Assembly: GCF_024166365.1 (NCBI RefSeq)
Contig: NC_064842.1
Location: forward strand, 16,339,001 to 16,403,000
Length of the DNA: 64,000 nt
Direction: 5' to 3'
From: Elephas maximus indicus
Taxonomy: Eukaryota > Chordata > Mammalia > Proboscidea > Elephantidae
Positions 1-10,990 of this stretch are shown piece after piece. The notes under the pieces were generated by a model. That model worked only from the letters and a program-made list of their open reading frames with translations. It was not told where the DNA came from and searched no databases. The position numbers and the translations under genes are program-made. Position 1 is the stretch's first letter, and each line of letters starts with the position of its first letter.

Positions 1-72
1 ATAAATTTCTCTTTGTTAAAGCCATCCACCTGTGGTATTTCTGTTACAGCAGCACTAGATGACTAAGAGAGT
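1..72 (+). repeat. 3' end of an ERVL/MaLR-like LTR
   Basis: The first bases match the last ~70 bases of the LTR at 12745-13272, including the AATAAA-like stretch, the 'taaagccatccac' segment and the 'gcactagatgactaaga' end. The rest of the copy lies outside the window. Confidence 0.7.
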
Positions 73-480
73 GATCTTCATGTGGCTTGTTTTGTCTCTT
101 CCCTGTCTCTGTTCACTTAATCTGCTCATTTTACACCTCAAAAGACATTGACTCAAGACACACCCTACACTGATAGTGCCTCATTAACACAACAAAGAAA
201 ACTCATTCCCAAATGGAATTATAACCACAGCTATAAAACCAAACCAAACCCGTGCTGTTAAGTCGATTTGGACTCATAGCGACCCTATAGGACAGAGTAG
301 AACTGCCTCATAGGGTTTCCAAGGAGCGTCTGGTGGATTCAAACTGTTGACCTTTTGGTTAGCAGCTGTAGCTCTTAACCACTGCACCACCAGGGTTTCC
401 AACCACAGGTTTAGGAGTTAGGATTTACAGTATATATTTTGTGGGGACACAGTTCAATCCATAGTATTAGCTATAGGTTT
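73..480 (+). repeat. Unclassified old interspersed repeat, split by a SINE
   Basis: The flanks of the SINE at 231-400 read as one element once the SINE and its duplicated target are removed. The end, around 'ggggacacagttcaatccat', resembles the terminal part of MaLR-type LTRs. I cannot name the family. Confidence 0.35.
231..400 (-). repeat. AfroSINE with target-site duplication
   Basis: This is a minus-strand copy of the afrotherian tRNA-derived SINE: an A-rich end with 'aaaccaaaccc', the 'gactcatagcgaccctat' body, and the tRNA-like head ending 'ccaccagggtttcc'. The 8-bp direct repeat 'aaccacag' flanks it at 223-230 and 401-408. Confidence 0.9.
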
Positions 481-1010
481 TTTGTACAGATACTTATCAC
501 GTTAAGGAAGTTTCGCTTCTATTCCTAGTTGGCTGATATTTTCATCACAAACAAAAACTGGATTTTGTTAAATACATTTTCTGCATCTATTGATATGACT
601 GTATGGTTTGTTTTTGTTTCTTAATCTATTTGTACGGTGAGTTACATTGATTCATTTTCAAACACTAAACCAGCTTTAAATTCCCATGATAAACTCCACT
701 TGGTCTTGATGTATTATTATATATTGCTGGATATATTTTGATATTTTGTTGAGAATTGTTGTATCTCTGTTCATGAGAGATGTTGGTCTGTCACTTCCTT
801 GTTATGTCTTTGTCTGGCTTTGGTATCAGGGTAATGGTGGCCTCATAAAATGAGTTTGAAAGTGTTCTCTCTTTTATATTCTGGAAAAGTTTGGGCAGAA
901 TTGGTATTATTTCTTCCTTCAATGATTGGTGGGATTTGTCAATGAAGCCATCTGGGCCTGATGTTTCCTCTGCAATCAGATTTTTACCTTTACTCCTCAA
1001 GAGAATATAT
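481..1010 (-). pseudogene. L1 ORF2 reverse-transcriptase fragment
   Basis: Translation of the minus strand at 791-1000 gives the L1 ORF2 fingerprint 'SGPDGF...' followed by 'FYEATITLIPKPDKD', the conserved start of the L1 reverse-transcriptase domain. The fragment is 5'- and 3'-truncated and has no intact reading frame. The flanking AT-rich sequence to 481 fits further minus-strand ORF2. Confidence 0.8.
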
Positions 1011-1189
1011 TAAAGTACAAAGGACAGTTGTGTTACCGCGAGAGATAGGAATGAGAAAGGTTATTACTTCTGAGTGGAACTTTATTTGAAAAGGGAAAAC
1101 AAAGTGCAACTGATATATAGTGGTTTAAAATGCATGTTTGGTTATAGCCTGTAATAAAATGTGCCTCACTAAATATGTATCCTATTAAT

Positions 1190-1375
1190 TTTTTTTTTTT
1201 TAATTAGACGATCCCTACTCTTTTCCATAGTGACTGCACTTTTTTACAGTTCCACCGGCAGTAGATGAGGATTCCAGTTTCTTCACATCCTTGTCAACAC
1301 TTGCTGTATTCCGTTTTTTCTCATAACAGCCATCCTACCGGGCGTGAGGTTTTTCTTTCTTTTTTGCACTCTCTT
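1190..1375 (-). repeat. L1 fragment (minus)
   Basis: The segment with 'ccatagtgactgcac' and 'cttgtcaacacttgctg' matches the pattern of L1 3'-terminal sequence in antisense, also seen at 13520-13650. Confidence 0.6.
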
Positions 1376-1387
1376 AATGTGTGGAAT

Positions 1388-1547
1388 GGAAACCCTGGTG
1401 GAGTAGTGGTTAAGTGCTACAGCTGCTAGCCAAAGGGTCGGCAGTTCAAATCCACCAGGCGCTCCTTGGAAACTCTATGGGGCAGTTCTACTCTGTCCTA
1501 TAGGGTCGCTATGAGTCGGAATCAACTTGACGGAACTGGGTTTTTTT
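1388..1547 (+). repeat. AfroSINE with target-site duplication
   Basis: This is a sense-oriented full copy: 'ggaaaccctggtgg' head, B-box-like 'cagttcaaatcc', body and T-rich tail. It is flanked by 12-bp repeats (1376-1387 and 1548-1559) differing at one base. Confidence 0.9.
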
Positions 1548-1559
1548 AATATGTGGAAT

Positions 1560-2230
1560 TTTTTTTAATAATTTTTTTTTGAGTTTTTGGTGAAGTTTTC
1601 ACAACTTAGGTTCCCATTTGACAATTTCCATAAAAATTTTTCAGTGACATTAGTTATATTTATCACAATCTGTCAACGTTCTGTTTTTTTTTTGAACAGT
1701 TTCTACATATACAATTTAGTGACATTGATTACATTCTCTGAGTTGTGCAACCATCCTCACCCTCCTTTTCTGAGTTGTTCCTTCCTCTTTAACATAAACT
1801 CACTGCCCCCTAAGGTTCTTATCTAACCTATCGAGTTGCTGCTGTCAATTTCATCCCATATAGAGATATCTTAAAAGGGCATAATGCTCAAGGCAGACAT
1901 TCTTTACTAGTTAGGCTAAACTATTGTTTGGTTTTAATAAGACTTCAGGGGATATTTTTGGTTTAACTTTTAAAGATTATCTCAGGGCAATAGTTTGAGG
2001 GATTCATCCACCCTCCATGGCTCCGGGAAGTCTGGAGTCTGTGAGATTTTGAAATTCCGTTCCGTATTTTCCCCCTTTTCATCAACATTCTTCTATGGAG
2101 TTTTTGATCAAAATTCATTCTTTTTTAATAGCTGTATCAGAACAGATGTATTTAACCAGTTCCCATGATGACACGTAAGTCATTTACAATCTTTTGTTGT
2201 CCTGGAGCGAGCAACCTTATACCAATGTCA
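1560..2230 (-). repeat. L1-like 3' UTR repeat (minus)
   Basis: Sequence around 1690-1790 ('acaatttagtgacatt', 'gttgtgcaaccatcctc') recurs at 12650-12720 and 41380-41480 and resembles antisense L1 3' UTR. The part at 1841-1955 recurs again at 3205-3335. Exact family and borders are uncertain. Confidence 0.5.
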
Positions 2231-2248
2231 CTATATATATATATTCAA

Positions 2249-2418
2249 AAAAAAAACCAAACCTATTGCTGGCGAGTTGATTTTGACTCATAGAGACCCT
2301 GTAGGACAGAGTAGAACTGCCCCACAGAGTTTCCAAGGGGCACCTGGTAGATTTGAACTGCCGACCTTTTGGTGGTTAGCAGCCGTAGCACTTAACCACT
2401 ACACCACCAGGGTTTCCA
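2249..2418 (-). repeat. AfroSINE
   Basis: Minus-strand copy: A-rich start, 'gactcatagagaccctg' body and 'ccaccagggtttcc' end. A TATG-type microsatellite follows directly. Confidence 0.9.
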
Positions 2419-2492
2419 TTATATGTATATATGTATATGTTTATGTATGTATATGTATGTATATGTATATATACATACACATATATCTCCAG
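2419..2492. repeat. TATG/TA microsatellite
   Basis: Imperfect alternation of tatg and tata units immediately after the SINE head. Confidence 0.8.
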
Positions 2493-2649
2493 ATATTTTG
2501 TTGGGCCAGAGGGTACACACTTTAAAAATTTTGAGTATCTTTTGCTAAATTGTCTTCTATATTAGTAACATTGCTTTTTAACTAGCATTTATCTATTAGT
2601 TTATATATTATTCATTATTGCTCCTTATTTCATATAACGTTCTTTCTTT

Positions 2650-2850
2650 CCAGTTGCCATTGAGTCGATGCCCACTCATGGTGACCCCGCATGTGTCCCT
2701 GGAGAACTGTGCTCCACAGGGTTATCAATGCCCAATTTGTCAGAAGGAGATCACCAGGACTGTCTTTCGAGGAGCCTCTGAGTAGACTCAAGCCCACAAC
2801 CTTTCAGTTAGCAGTGAGCGCGTTAGCCATTTGCACCACTCAGAGTCTCC
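2650..2850 (-). repeat. AfroSINE, longer subfamily
   Basis: Minus-strand copy of the ~200-bp variant: 'gttgccattgagtcgatg', 'ctcatggtgaccccgcatg', a middle 'agatcaccagg' segment, then the tRNA-like end 'gcaccactcagagtctcc'. Confidence 0.85.
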
Positions 2851-3204
2851 GTAGAGTGTTAGTATTTACAAGCAGTTAGACTTTTCTTTACAAACAGCCT
2901 TTGCCAAGGATTTGGGAGCTTCAACTCCTTGACTCATCAACATCCAGTCGCTGCCCCCTGTCCAGCCCAGAGTCACAGCTCTTCTGATCCTCACCAGGAC
3001 AGAGTGCTCCCGGGGGTCCCCAAGGTCTCACCGGCTTGCTGGGCACAGGACCTTGTGGTAGGCCTTCTAACTTTTATTTTTCCATTTATTCAAGTAATAT
3101 TCACTAAGCCCTCTACATGCCAGTCCCAGTGCTGGGGCTGAGGACACCAGAATGACTACAACACAGACACTCCGACGGGTAAAGACTCATTTATAACGTT
3201 GGAC

Positions 3205-3345
3205 AAGCTGTCAGTTTCATCCCATATAGACAGATCTTAAAAGGGCATAATGCTCAAGGCAGACATTCTTTACTAAAAAAAAAAAATTTACTAGTTAGGC
3301 TAAATTATTGTTTGGTTTTAAGAAGACTTCAGGGGAAGACAAGGC
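3205..3345 (-). repeat. Second copy of the 1841-1955 repeat, with an A-tract insertion
   Basis: This matches 1841-1955 nearly base for base. It differs by 11 A residues (3276-3286) bracketed by a duplicated 'tttacta' (3269-3275 and 3287-3293); the other copy has 'tttacta' once. Confidence 0.85.
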
Positions 3346-3724
3346 TCCAGGACATGGAAGGGAACGCCTGGCTCTCCCAGGAGACGGGTAATGATTCAGT
3401 CATACTGACTAAAACAAAATACTTGCACATATATGTATTCCTGATTATGAAAACATTCATGCTTGTTGGGAAAATGTTGAAAACAGAAAATTGTAGGAAG
3501 AAAATAAAACCCACTCATGATCCCATCACTTGAAAAACCACTACTGTTAATCTGGGTTTTTTCTTTTGGTTCTATTGATTTATCTAAGAATCAGGACTAA
3601 ATTGCACACACAATTTTGAATTCTGTTTTTCTCACTTAACATTATTCTGTGAGTGCTCCTTCACATCATTAAATATCTTTCTAAAACATGTAAAAAGTGT
3701 GTTTTAAAATAGAGATAGGTAGCT

Positions 3725-4170
3725 GCCATTGAGTTGAATCTGATTCACTGCACCCTTATGTACAAAAGAAAACAACGTTGCCCAGTCCTGTGTCATTCTC
3801 ACGATCCCCGGCATGTTTGAGTCCATTGTTGCAGCTATTGTGACAATCCATTTTACTGTAGGTCTCTCTCACCTTTCCTGGACCTCTACTTCACCAAACA
3901 TGATGTCTTCCTCCAGTGACTGAGCCCTCCTGACAACATGTCCGAAGAGAGTGAGTTGGACAGTGTTCTGTTGTGATCTATAAGGCTTTCACTGGGTAAC
4001 TTTCAGAAGTAGATCACCGGGCCTTTCTTCCTAGTCTGTCTTAATCTGGAAGCTCTGCTGAAACATGCCTACCATGGGTGACTCTCTTGGTATTTTAATA
4101 CTGGTGGCATAGCTTCCAGCATCAGAGCAACACTCAAGCCATCACAGTATGACAAATTGACAGACAGGTA
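3725..4170 (-). repeat. Internally deleted RTE/BovB-type element
   Basis: Read on the minus strand, a ~200-bp 5' segment of the RTE element (the same sequence as the right end of 4271-7883) is joined directly to its last ~230 bp. The ORF is missing. Three more such copies lie at 17993-18425, 44443-44838 and 45478-45870. Confidence 0.8.
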
Positions 4171-4406
4171 GTGGAATTTTTAAAATAGCAGCACTGAATT
4201 TCATTTCATACATACCACAGTTTATACAGCCAATGCCTTAGTGTTGGACACATGATGACTTCAACTATTTGTTGTTGTTAGGTGCTGTCAAGTCAGTTCC
4301 AACTCATAGCAACCCTATGCACAACAGAACAAAACATTACCCAGTCCCGCGCCATCCTCACAACTGTTACTATGTTTAAGCCCGTTGTTGAAGCCACTGT
4401 GTCAAT

Positions 4407-6868
4407 TCATCTTGTCAAGGGTCTTCCTCTTTTTCGCTGACCCTCTACTTTACCAAGCATGATGTCCGTCTCTAGGGACTGATCCCTCCTGATAACTTGT
4501 CCTACATAGGTGAGATGAAGTCTCGCCATCTTCGCTTCAAGGAGCACTCTGTCTGTATTTCTTCCAAGAGAGACTTGTTCGTTCTTCTGGCAGTCCATGG
4601 TCTATTCAATATTCTTCATCAGTGTAATAGTTCGAAGGCATCAATTCTCTGGTTTTCCTTATCCATTGTCCACCTTTTCCATGCACGTGAGGGACTGAAG
4701 ATATAATGGCTTGGGTCAGGAGCACCTTGGTCCTCAAAGTGACATCTTTGCTTTTTAACACTTTAAAAGGTCTTTTGCAGCAGATTTGCCCAATGCAATA
4801 TGTCCTTTGATTTTTTTGACTGCTGCTTCCATGGGCGTTGATTATGGATTCAAGTAAAACAAAATCTTTGACAACTTCAATCTTTTCTCTATTTACCATG
4901 ATGTTGCTTATCGGGCCAGTTGTGAAGATTTTTGATTTCTTTATGTTGAGGTGTAATCCATGCTGAAGCCTGTAGTCTTTGATTTTCATCAGTAAGTGCT
5001 TAAGTCCTCTTTGCTTTCAGCAAGCAAGGTTGTGTCATCTGCATATCACAGGTTGTTCGTGAGTCTTCCTCCATTGTTGATGCCATGTTCTTCTTCACAT
5101 ACTCCAGCTTCTCGAATTATTTGCTCAGCATAGATTCAGTAAGTATGGCAGAAGGATACAACCCCGATGCATACCTTTCCTGATTTTAAACCATGCAGTA
5201 TCTCCTTGTTCTGTTCAAATGACTGTTCCTTGGTCTATATACAGTTCCTCATGAGCACAGTTAAGTATTCTGGAATTCCCATTCTTCACAATGTTATCCA
5301 TAATTTATCACGATCCACACAGTTGAATGGCTCTGCATAGTCAATAAAACACAGGTAAACATCTTTCTGGTATTCTCAGCTTTCAGTCAAGATGCATCTG
5401 ACATTAGCAGTGATATCGCCTTTTTGACGTCCTCTTCTGAACCTGGCTTGAATTTCTGACAGTTCCCTTTTGAGGTACTGCTGCAACCATTTGCGAATTA
5501 TCTTCAGCAAAATTTTGCTTGTGTGTGATATTAATGATAATGTTCAATAAGTTTCACATTCTATTGGACCACTTTTCTTTGGAACGGGCAAAAATAAAGA
5601 TCTCTTCCAGTTGGTTGGCCAGGTAATTGTCTTCCAAATTTCTTGGCATAGATGAGTAAGCACTTCTAGTCCTGCATTCGTTTGTTGAAACATCTCAACT
5701 GGTATTTCATCAATTCTTAGAGCCTTGTTTTTTGCCAATACCTTCAGTGCAGCTTGGATTTCTTCCTTCAATATCATCGATTTTTGATTATATACCACCT
5801 CCTGAAATGGCTGGAAGTCGACCAATTCTTTTTGATACGGTGATCCCGTATATTCCTTCCATCTTCTTTTGATGCTTCCTGCATCATTCAATATTTTACC
5901 CATAGCCAAACCCAAACCAAACCCACTGCCATCAAGTCAATTCTGACTCATAGCAACCCCACAGAGTTTCTAAGGCTGTGAATCTCTACGGGAGCAGACT
6001 ACCATATCCTTCTCCTGTAGAGCCACTGGTGGTTTTGAACCCCTGTCAAGCACTTTAGCCACTGTATCACCAGGGCTCCTTTTAGCCCATAGAATCCTTC
6101 AAAATTGCAACTTGAGGCTTGAAATTTTTTTTTTTTTTTCAGTTATTTCTGCTTGAGACATACCAAGCATGTTCTTCCCTTTTGGTTTTCTATCTCCAGG
6201 TCTTTGTACGTGTCATTTTAATATTTTGTCTTCTCAAGCCGCCCTTTGAAATCTTCTGTTCATCTCTTTTACTTCCATTTACTTTAGCTATTCTATAGTC
6301 AAGAGCAAGCTTCAGAGTCTCTTCTGACATCCATTTTGGTCTTTTCTTTCTCTCCTGTCTTTTTAATGACCCCGGCTTTATTCAAGTATGATGCCCTTGA
6401 TGTCATTCCCAGCTTGTCTGGTCTTCGGTCATTAGTGTTCAATGTCTCAAATCTATTCTTGAAATGATCTCCAAATTCAGGTGGGATATACTCAAGGTTG
6501 TATTTTAGTTCTAGTGGGGTTGTTTTAATTGTCTTCAATTCCAACTTAAACTTGCATAGGAGCAACTGATGATGTGTTCTATAGTTGGCCCCTGGCCTTG
6601 TTCTGATTGATGATACTGAGCTTTTCCATTGTCTCTTTCCACAGATGTAGTTGATTTGATTCCTGTGTTTTCCATCCAGTGAGGTCCACATGTATTGCTG
6701 CCATTTATATTGCTGAAGAAAGGTATTTGCAATGAAGAAGTCATTGGTCTTGTAAAATTCTATTATGTGATCTCTGGTGTTATTTCTATCACCAAAGCCA
6801 TAGTTTTCAACTACTGATCCTTCTTCTTTGTTTCCAACTTTCACATTCCAATCACCAGTAATTTTCAA
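4407..6868 (-). pseudogene. Broken RTE ORF (endonuclease + reverse transcriptase)
   Basis: Frame-broken pieces of one RTE polyprotein can be read on the minus strand. At 6299-6868 is the apurinic-type endonuclease ('ITGDWNVKVGNKE', then 'WTSLDGKHRNQINYI'). At 5544-5915 is the entry to the reverse transcriptase ('KNKALRIDEIPVEMFQQ', 'NWKRSLFLPVPKK'). At 4606-4989 and 4407-4598 is the C-terminal part ('LHLNIKKSKIFTTGP', then 'QRKRGRP'). Stops and frameshifts separate the pieces and a SINE sits between endonuclease and reverse transcriptase, so the element is dead. Confidence 0.9.
5906..6085 (-). repeat. AfroSINE inserted in the RTE element
   Basis: Minus-strand SINE from 'aaacccaaaccaaaccc' to 'caccagggctcc'. 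RTE sequence 'ttttacccatag' (5894-5905) is repeated as 'ttttagcccatag' after it (6080-6092), a target-site duplication. The SINE is therefore younger than the RTE copy. Confidence 0.95.
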
Positions 6869-6954
6869 TGCCTTTTTATTGCATGTTTGATCAATTTCAG
6901 ACTGCAGAAGTTGGTAAAAATCTTCAATTTCCTCATCTTTGGCATTAGTGGTTG

Positions 6955-7466
6955 TGTTAGTTATCTAGTGTGCTGCCATAATAAAAATACCACTAGTGGA
7001 TGGCTTTAACAAGGAGAGACTTATTTTCTCACAGTTTGGCAGGTTACAAGTCCAAATTCAGGGTGTCAGCTCCAGGGGAAGGTTCTCTCTCTTTGTCGGC
7101 TTTGGAGGAAGGTCCTTGTCCTCAATTTTCCCCTGGTCAAGGAGTTTCTCATGTGCAGGGACTCCATGTCCAAAGGACGTGCTCTGCTCCTGGTGCTGCT
7201 TTCTTGGTGGTATGAGGTCCTCGACTCTCTGCTTGCTTCCCATTCCTTTTATCTCTTGGGAGATAAGAGGTGGTACAGGCCACACCCCAGGGAAACTCCC
7301 TTTACCTTGGATCAGGGAGGTGACCTGAGTAAGGGTGGTGTTACAATCCCACCCTAATCAACACAAAAATACAATCACAAAATGGAGAACAACCACACAA
7401 TATTGGGAATCATGGCCTAACCATGATTGACCCTTATTTTTGGGGTGACACAATTCAATTTACGAA
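6955..7466 (-). mobile_element. Solo ERVL/MaLR-like LTR inserted in the RTE element
   Basis: This is the reverse complement of the LTR at 12745-13272: it starts 'tgttagttatctag', contains the 'ccttttatctcttggg' hairpin region and ends near 'acacaattcaattta'. RTE sequence resumes on both sides. No internal viral genes are present, so it is a solo LTR. Confidence 0.85.
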
Positions 7467-7883
7467 AGTAGTTAATGTGTAAGTTTGAGTAATGGTCATA
7501 TTAACTGGTCTTCCGGTCTTCCTTGTAGGCATATGGATATTACCCTGTCACTACTTCAGGATAGACCTTGAAATGTTCTTTTCGATGATGAATGAGACAC
7601 CATTCCTCTTCAATTTGTCATTCCCGGCATAGTAGACCATATGATTGTCTGATTCAAAGTGGCCGATACCAGTTCATTTGAGCTCACTAATGCCTAGGAT
7701 ATCAACATTTATGTATTTCATTTCATTTTTGACGACTCCCAATTTTCCTAGATTCTTACTTCGTACATTCCACGTTCTGATTATTAATGGACCCTGCTGG
7801 TATTTGAAATACCAATGGCATAGCTTCTATCATCACAACACGAAAACCACCACAGTACCACAAACCAACAGACACGTGGTGGT

Positions 7884-9280
7884 CACCAATGTGAATATTC
7901 TCATCCATAACCCTTTGACTGCAGTTCTGTTTATTTCTTCAGGATAAATTTCTAGAAGTGAGATTGTTGGGCCTTGGCACATGTGTATTATTAAAGCTAT
8001 TGATACTTGTAAAACTGCCTCCATAAAGGTTTTGCTGAACTTCCCTCCTACCAGCAGCCTGTCAAGGTGTGCAGAGTAGGTTCTGGAAGAATGAGCAGGC
8101 ACTGAGCAGGGCTGTTGTGTGTGTGCAGCCTCCACACTAGGGAACAGCATGGGACTGATGGCCTGTCCTCCAGCAGCATGCACCAGCAGTGAGGTGGCTT
8201 CACTGGCCTTTAAGCAAGGAACCGGAAAGAAGCCTCACGCTTATCCACGCATCTCAGCACATTCCAGTCCCACGGCATTTGGAGGGCCAGGGTGAAGTGA
8301 GGCATCCCAGGCCAGCCATGGTCCTGGCCCACCCCTTCAAGTGACTGTCCTGTTCCCCTCCAACTTCTTCCTGAGTCCAATGGGACAATGTCCTGGTGTT
8401 GCCGTTACTGAGGGCAGCTGCACCATTAGAATACAGGGCAGATGCCCTCATGTAGGGGTGAGAGGTCCATCCACGAGGCTTCTGGATGCTACCACCATCC
8501 ATGCACAATCAGCACTCACTGGGATCCCCCATCCTACAAAGCCCTCCATCTCCAAGGTCTCCAATAAACAACCAAGTGCAAGCAGTGGACAGTTTCCAGA
8601 GCCTACACTCCTGGACTCTCTGAGGCTGTTGAAACTCCTTTTCAAGCCAGGTCCTCCTCACTCTCCCTTCTGTGTTCTTCTTTCTCTGCTTGTCCCTTAA
8701 TTCTGGTGTGCTTTGAAGCTCAGTCCTTGGCTCAGCCCTTCCCCTTTGCCTCCCCCTGGGCAAGCCTCCAGTTCCATCCCCATGACTCCCCAAGAGCTTC
8801 TTCCTCCCAGGCCTTGCTCCGGAACTCCAGGCCCACGTGTCCCGCTTTCCCTGGAGTTTCCAGCTGGATGTCTCTGAAGCACCTCTAACTCCACACGTCC
8901 AGACTAAGCCCACGGTCTTCCGCCTTCCGCTGCCGTTAATCCTTCTCCCCTCCCATGTCTCCCCCCTTGGGGCTGGTGGCAGTTTAACACTTTGTGGAGG
9001 CAGTGTAACGGACATGTATCAATCGCTTTAATAATATGCATGCTCTATGACCTAACAATCTCACTTCTAGAAATTTATCCTAAGGAAATAACTAGTGCCA
9101 GCCTGAGGCCTGGTGATCTGTGGGGCATCCCCAGCCCACCCTTGTTGCAGGTAGCCATTCAATCTCTCAGACACCTCTTCAGCCCTGCAGCCTCGACCTC
9201 ATTTCAGGACCCCATATTTTTCTTCTGGTTTGGCATAACCACCTCCTAAGGAGTCTCCTCACCTGTCTCCCCTCTTCTAA
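7884..9280. other. Intergenic DNA, mostly unassigned
   Basis: No gene is recognised. Short stretches at about 7945-8060 and 9003-9100 ('cacttctagaaatttatcct') resemble old L1-type 3' sequence. Open frames across 8254-9015 overlap on both strands and look like nothing known. Confidence 0.5.
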
Positions 9281-9989
9281 GCCACAGGCAGCCAGAGCAA
9301 TCCCACCATGTGCAAAGGTGATCTCCTCATGTTTAAGGACCTCCAAAGAGCCCTTGTCAGTGGGAGAAGGTCAAATGCCTCCACAGCTAGCTAACCAGGC
9401 CCTCCGTGATCTGGCTCCACCCACCTGTCCAGCCTCAACCCCAGCCCTGCCCCACATGGCCTCTCTGCTCCTGCCACATAGGGCGACTCCAGACAGCACC
9501 CTCTCCTGCCTCTGTGGCTTTGCAGTTCTGTTTCTGCCACCCTCCAATCCCCCTGGATAATTTATAAAACCAGCTGCCATTGAGTCAATTTTGACTCATG
9601 GTGACCCTATGTGTGTCAGGGTAAAACCGTGCTCCATAGGGTTTTCAATGGCTAATTCTTCAGAAGTAGATCACTAGGTCTTTCTTCCAAGGCATCTCTT
9701 GTTGGACTCAAATCTCCAAACCTTTGGTTAGCAGCCAAGCTCGTTAACCATTTGCATCATTCAGGGACTCCAGATAATTTATACTCAGCCTGTAAGCTGA
9801 CTTTGGATGGCACCTCCCCTGGGAAGCCTCTCTCAAGTGACCCTCTTGTTCCTTCTCCTAGGTAAGGCGCTTCCTCTGTGCCCCACGGAACCCCATGCTT
9901 ACCCAACATGGCACGCTTCACACTGTGTTGCAAGTGCCTGCCTACCTGTCCACGCCAGACTGCAAATCCCTTGAAGGTTAAGAACATAC
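9281..9989 (+). repeat. L2 LINE fragment split by an AfroSINE
   Basis: The sequence before the SINE ('ccaggccctccgtgatctgg', 'cctctctgctcctgcc') and after it ('gggaagcctctctcaag', then 'agactgcaaatcccttgaag') follows the order of the mammalian L2 3' end in sense orientation. Confidence 0.65.
9567..9772 (-). repeat. AfroSINE with 11-bp target-site duplication
   Basis: Minus-strand long-type copy. The direct repeat 'gataatttata' lies at 9556-9566 and 9773-9783, placing the insertion inside the older L2 fragment. Confidence 0.95.
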
Positions 9990-10165
9990 CTTGTACCTGG
10001 TTCAAATCCTGGCTCTGGTATTTACTAGCGGTGTGACCTTGGTCAAATTATTTAGCCTAATTTATACAGCAGAGATTATAATCCCAATGGTACCTACCTA
10101 CCTGGTCGTTGTAAGGATTAAATGAAGTAACGTATGCACAAGAGTAAGTTAAAAAGTACTGCTAC
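9990..10165 (+). repeat. MIR SINE
   Basis: MIR core order is visible: 'ttcaaatcctggctctg', 'gtgtgaccttggtcaaatta', 'gtaaggattaaatgaa'. Confidence 0.8.
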
Positions 10166-10329
10166 TAGGGTTCCAGTTCACACATGCGTGGTTTATTCCA
10201 AATAAAACGTGTTAAAACATGTCTCTGCGATCAGTGGATGGCTGCAGACAAGTCCTCTTAGTAATACACTTGACTTAGTCTCATTAGGGTGCCATGGGAA
10301 AAAATGATTTTGAGATCAGGGCTAGTATC

Positions 10330-10990
10330 AGATTTTAACACAGCTCATGTGGACATCTTCCCAAACCATTGAAGCTTTGCCACAAGCTTGTGGGAATGCT
10401 GCCCACATAAAACAACAGGTTTTAGATGAATCAAGCATTTTAAGGAAGGTCGGGAAGACCACAAAGATAAATGAAGAGAGGGAAGAACACTCAGAAGGTT
10501 ATGGCAACTGTTTTTTTGGGATTCCACAAGCAATATTGATAGATTTTCTCCAAGGACACAGGACAATCATGGGGGCTTATTATGAAGAAGTTTTAAGAAA
10601 ATTGAAAACTGCATTGATGCGAAAAAGGCCAGGAAAGTTGCACCGAGGAATTTTTTCCATCACAACAATGTACCTGCTCATTCTTCAAGGGCAACAAGGG
10701 CTGTCCTATAAGAATTCTGTTGGGAAACCTTACCCCATCCACCCTCAGTCCCGATCTTGTCCCTTCAGACTTCTTTTTGTTCTCAACACTCAAAAAATAT
10801 TTAAAAAGAACACGACTTGAGTTTCTCGAGGATGACAAAATTGCCATTTTGACGTGGTGTAAATCGAAGAGTGCAGAATTCTTTGGGGAAGGGTTAGAGA
10901 GATGGAAACACCTCCTTTAGAAGAATATAGACCTAGGTGGAGGATATGTCAAGAAAAATTTTGATATTTTTGTTTGAGAAAGGTTTCCAC
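10330..10990 (+). pseudogene. Degenerate mariner (Tc1/mariner) transposase
   Basis: Frame-broken mariner transposase. An upstream frame shows 'AILIDFLQGHRTIMGAYYEE' and 'RKRPGKLHRG', which match the mariner catalytic core pattern. The next stretch reads 'FHHNNVPAHSS', where mariners have a QDN-type motif, so the catalytic Asp is Asn here. A second frame (10720-10920) shows 'LSPDLVPSDFFLF', the region of the third catalytic Asp. The N-terminal DNA-binding part and terminal inverted repeats are not recognisable. It is a fossil without function. Confidence 0.8.

Larger units (their letters stand above)
4271..7883 (-). mobile_element. Near full-length RTE/BovB-type LINE, nested insertions
   Basis: This minus-strand non-LTR retrotransposon runs from an ACAAC-type 3' end (4271) to its 5' end (~7883). 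Without the two insertions (an AfroSINE at 5906-6085 and an LTR at 6955-7466) about 2.9 kb remains, close to the usual RTE length. The order of endonuclease, reverse transcriptase and C-terminal region fits one RTE ORF. RTE/BovB LINEs in Afrotheria are established knowledge; the exact subfamily is not determined here. Confidence 0.9.
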
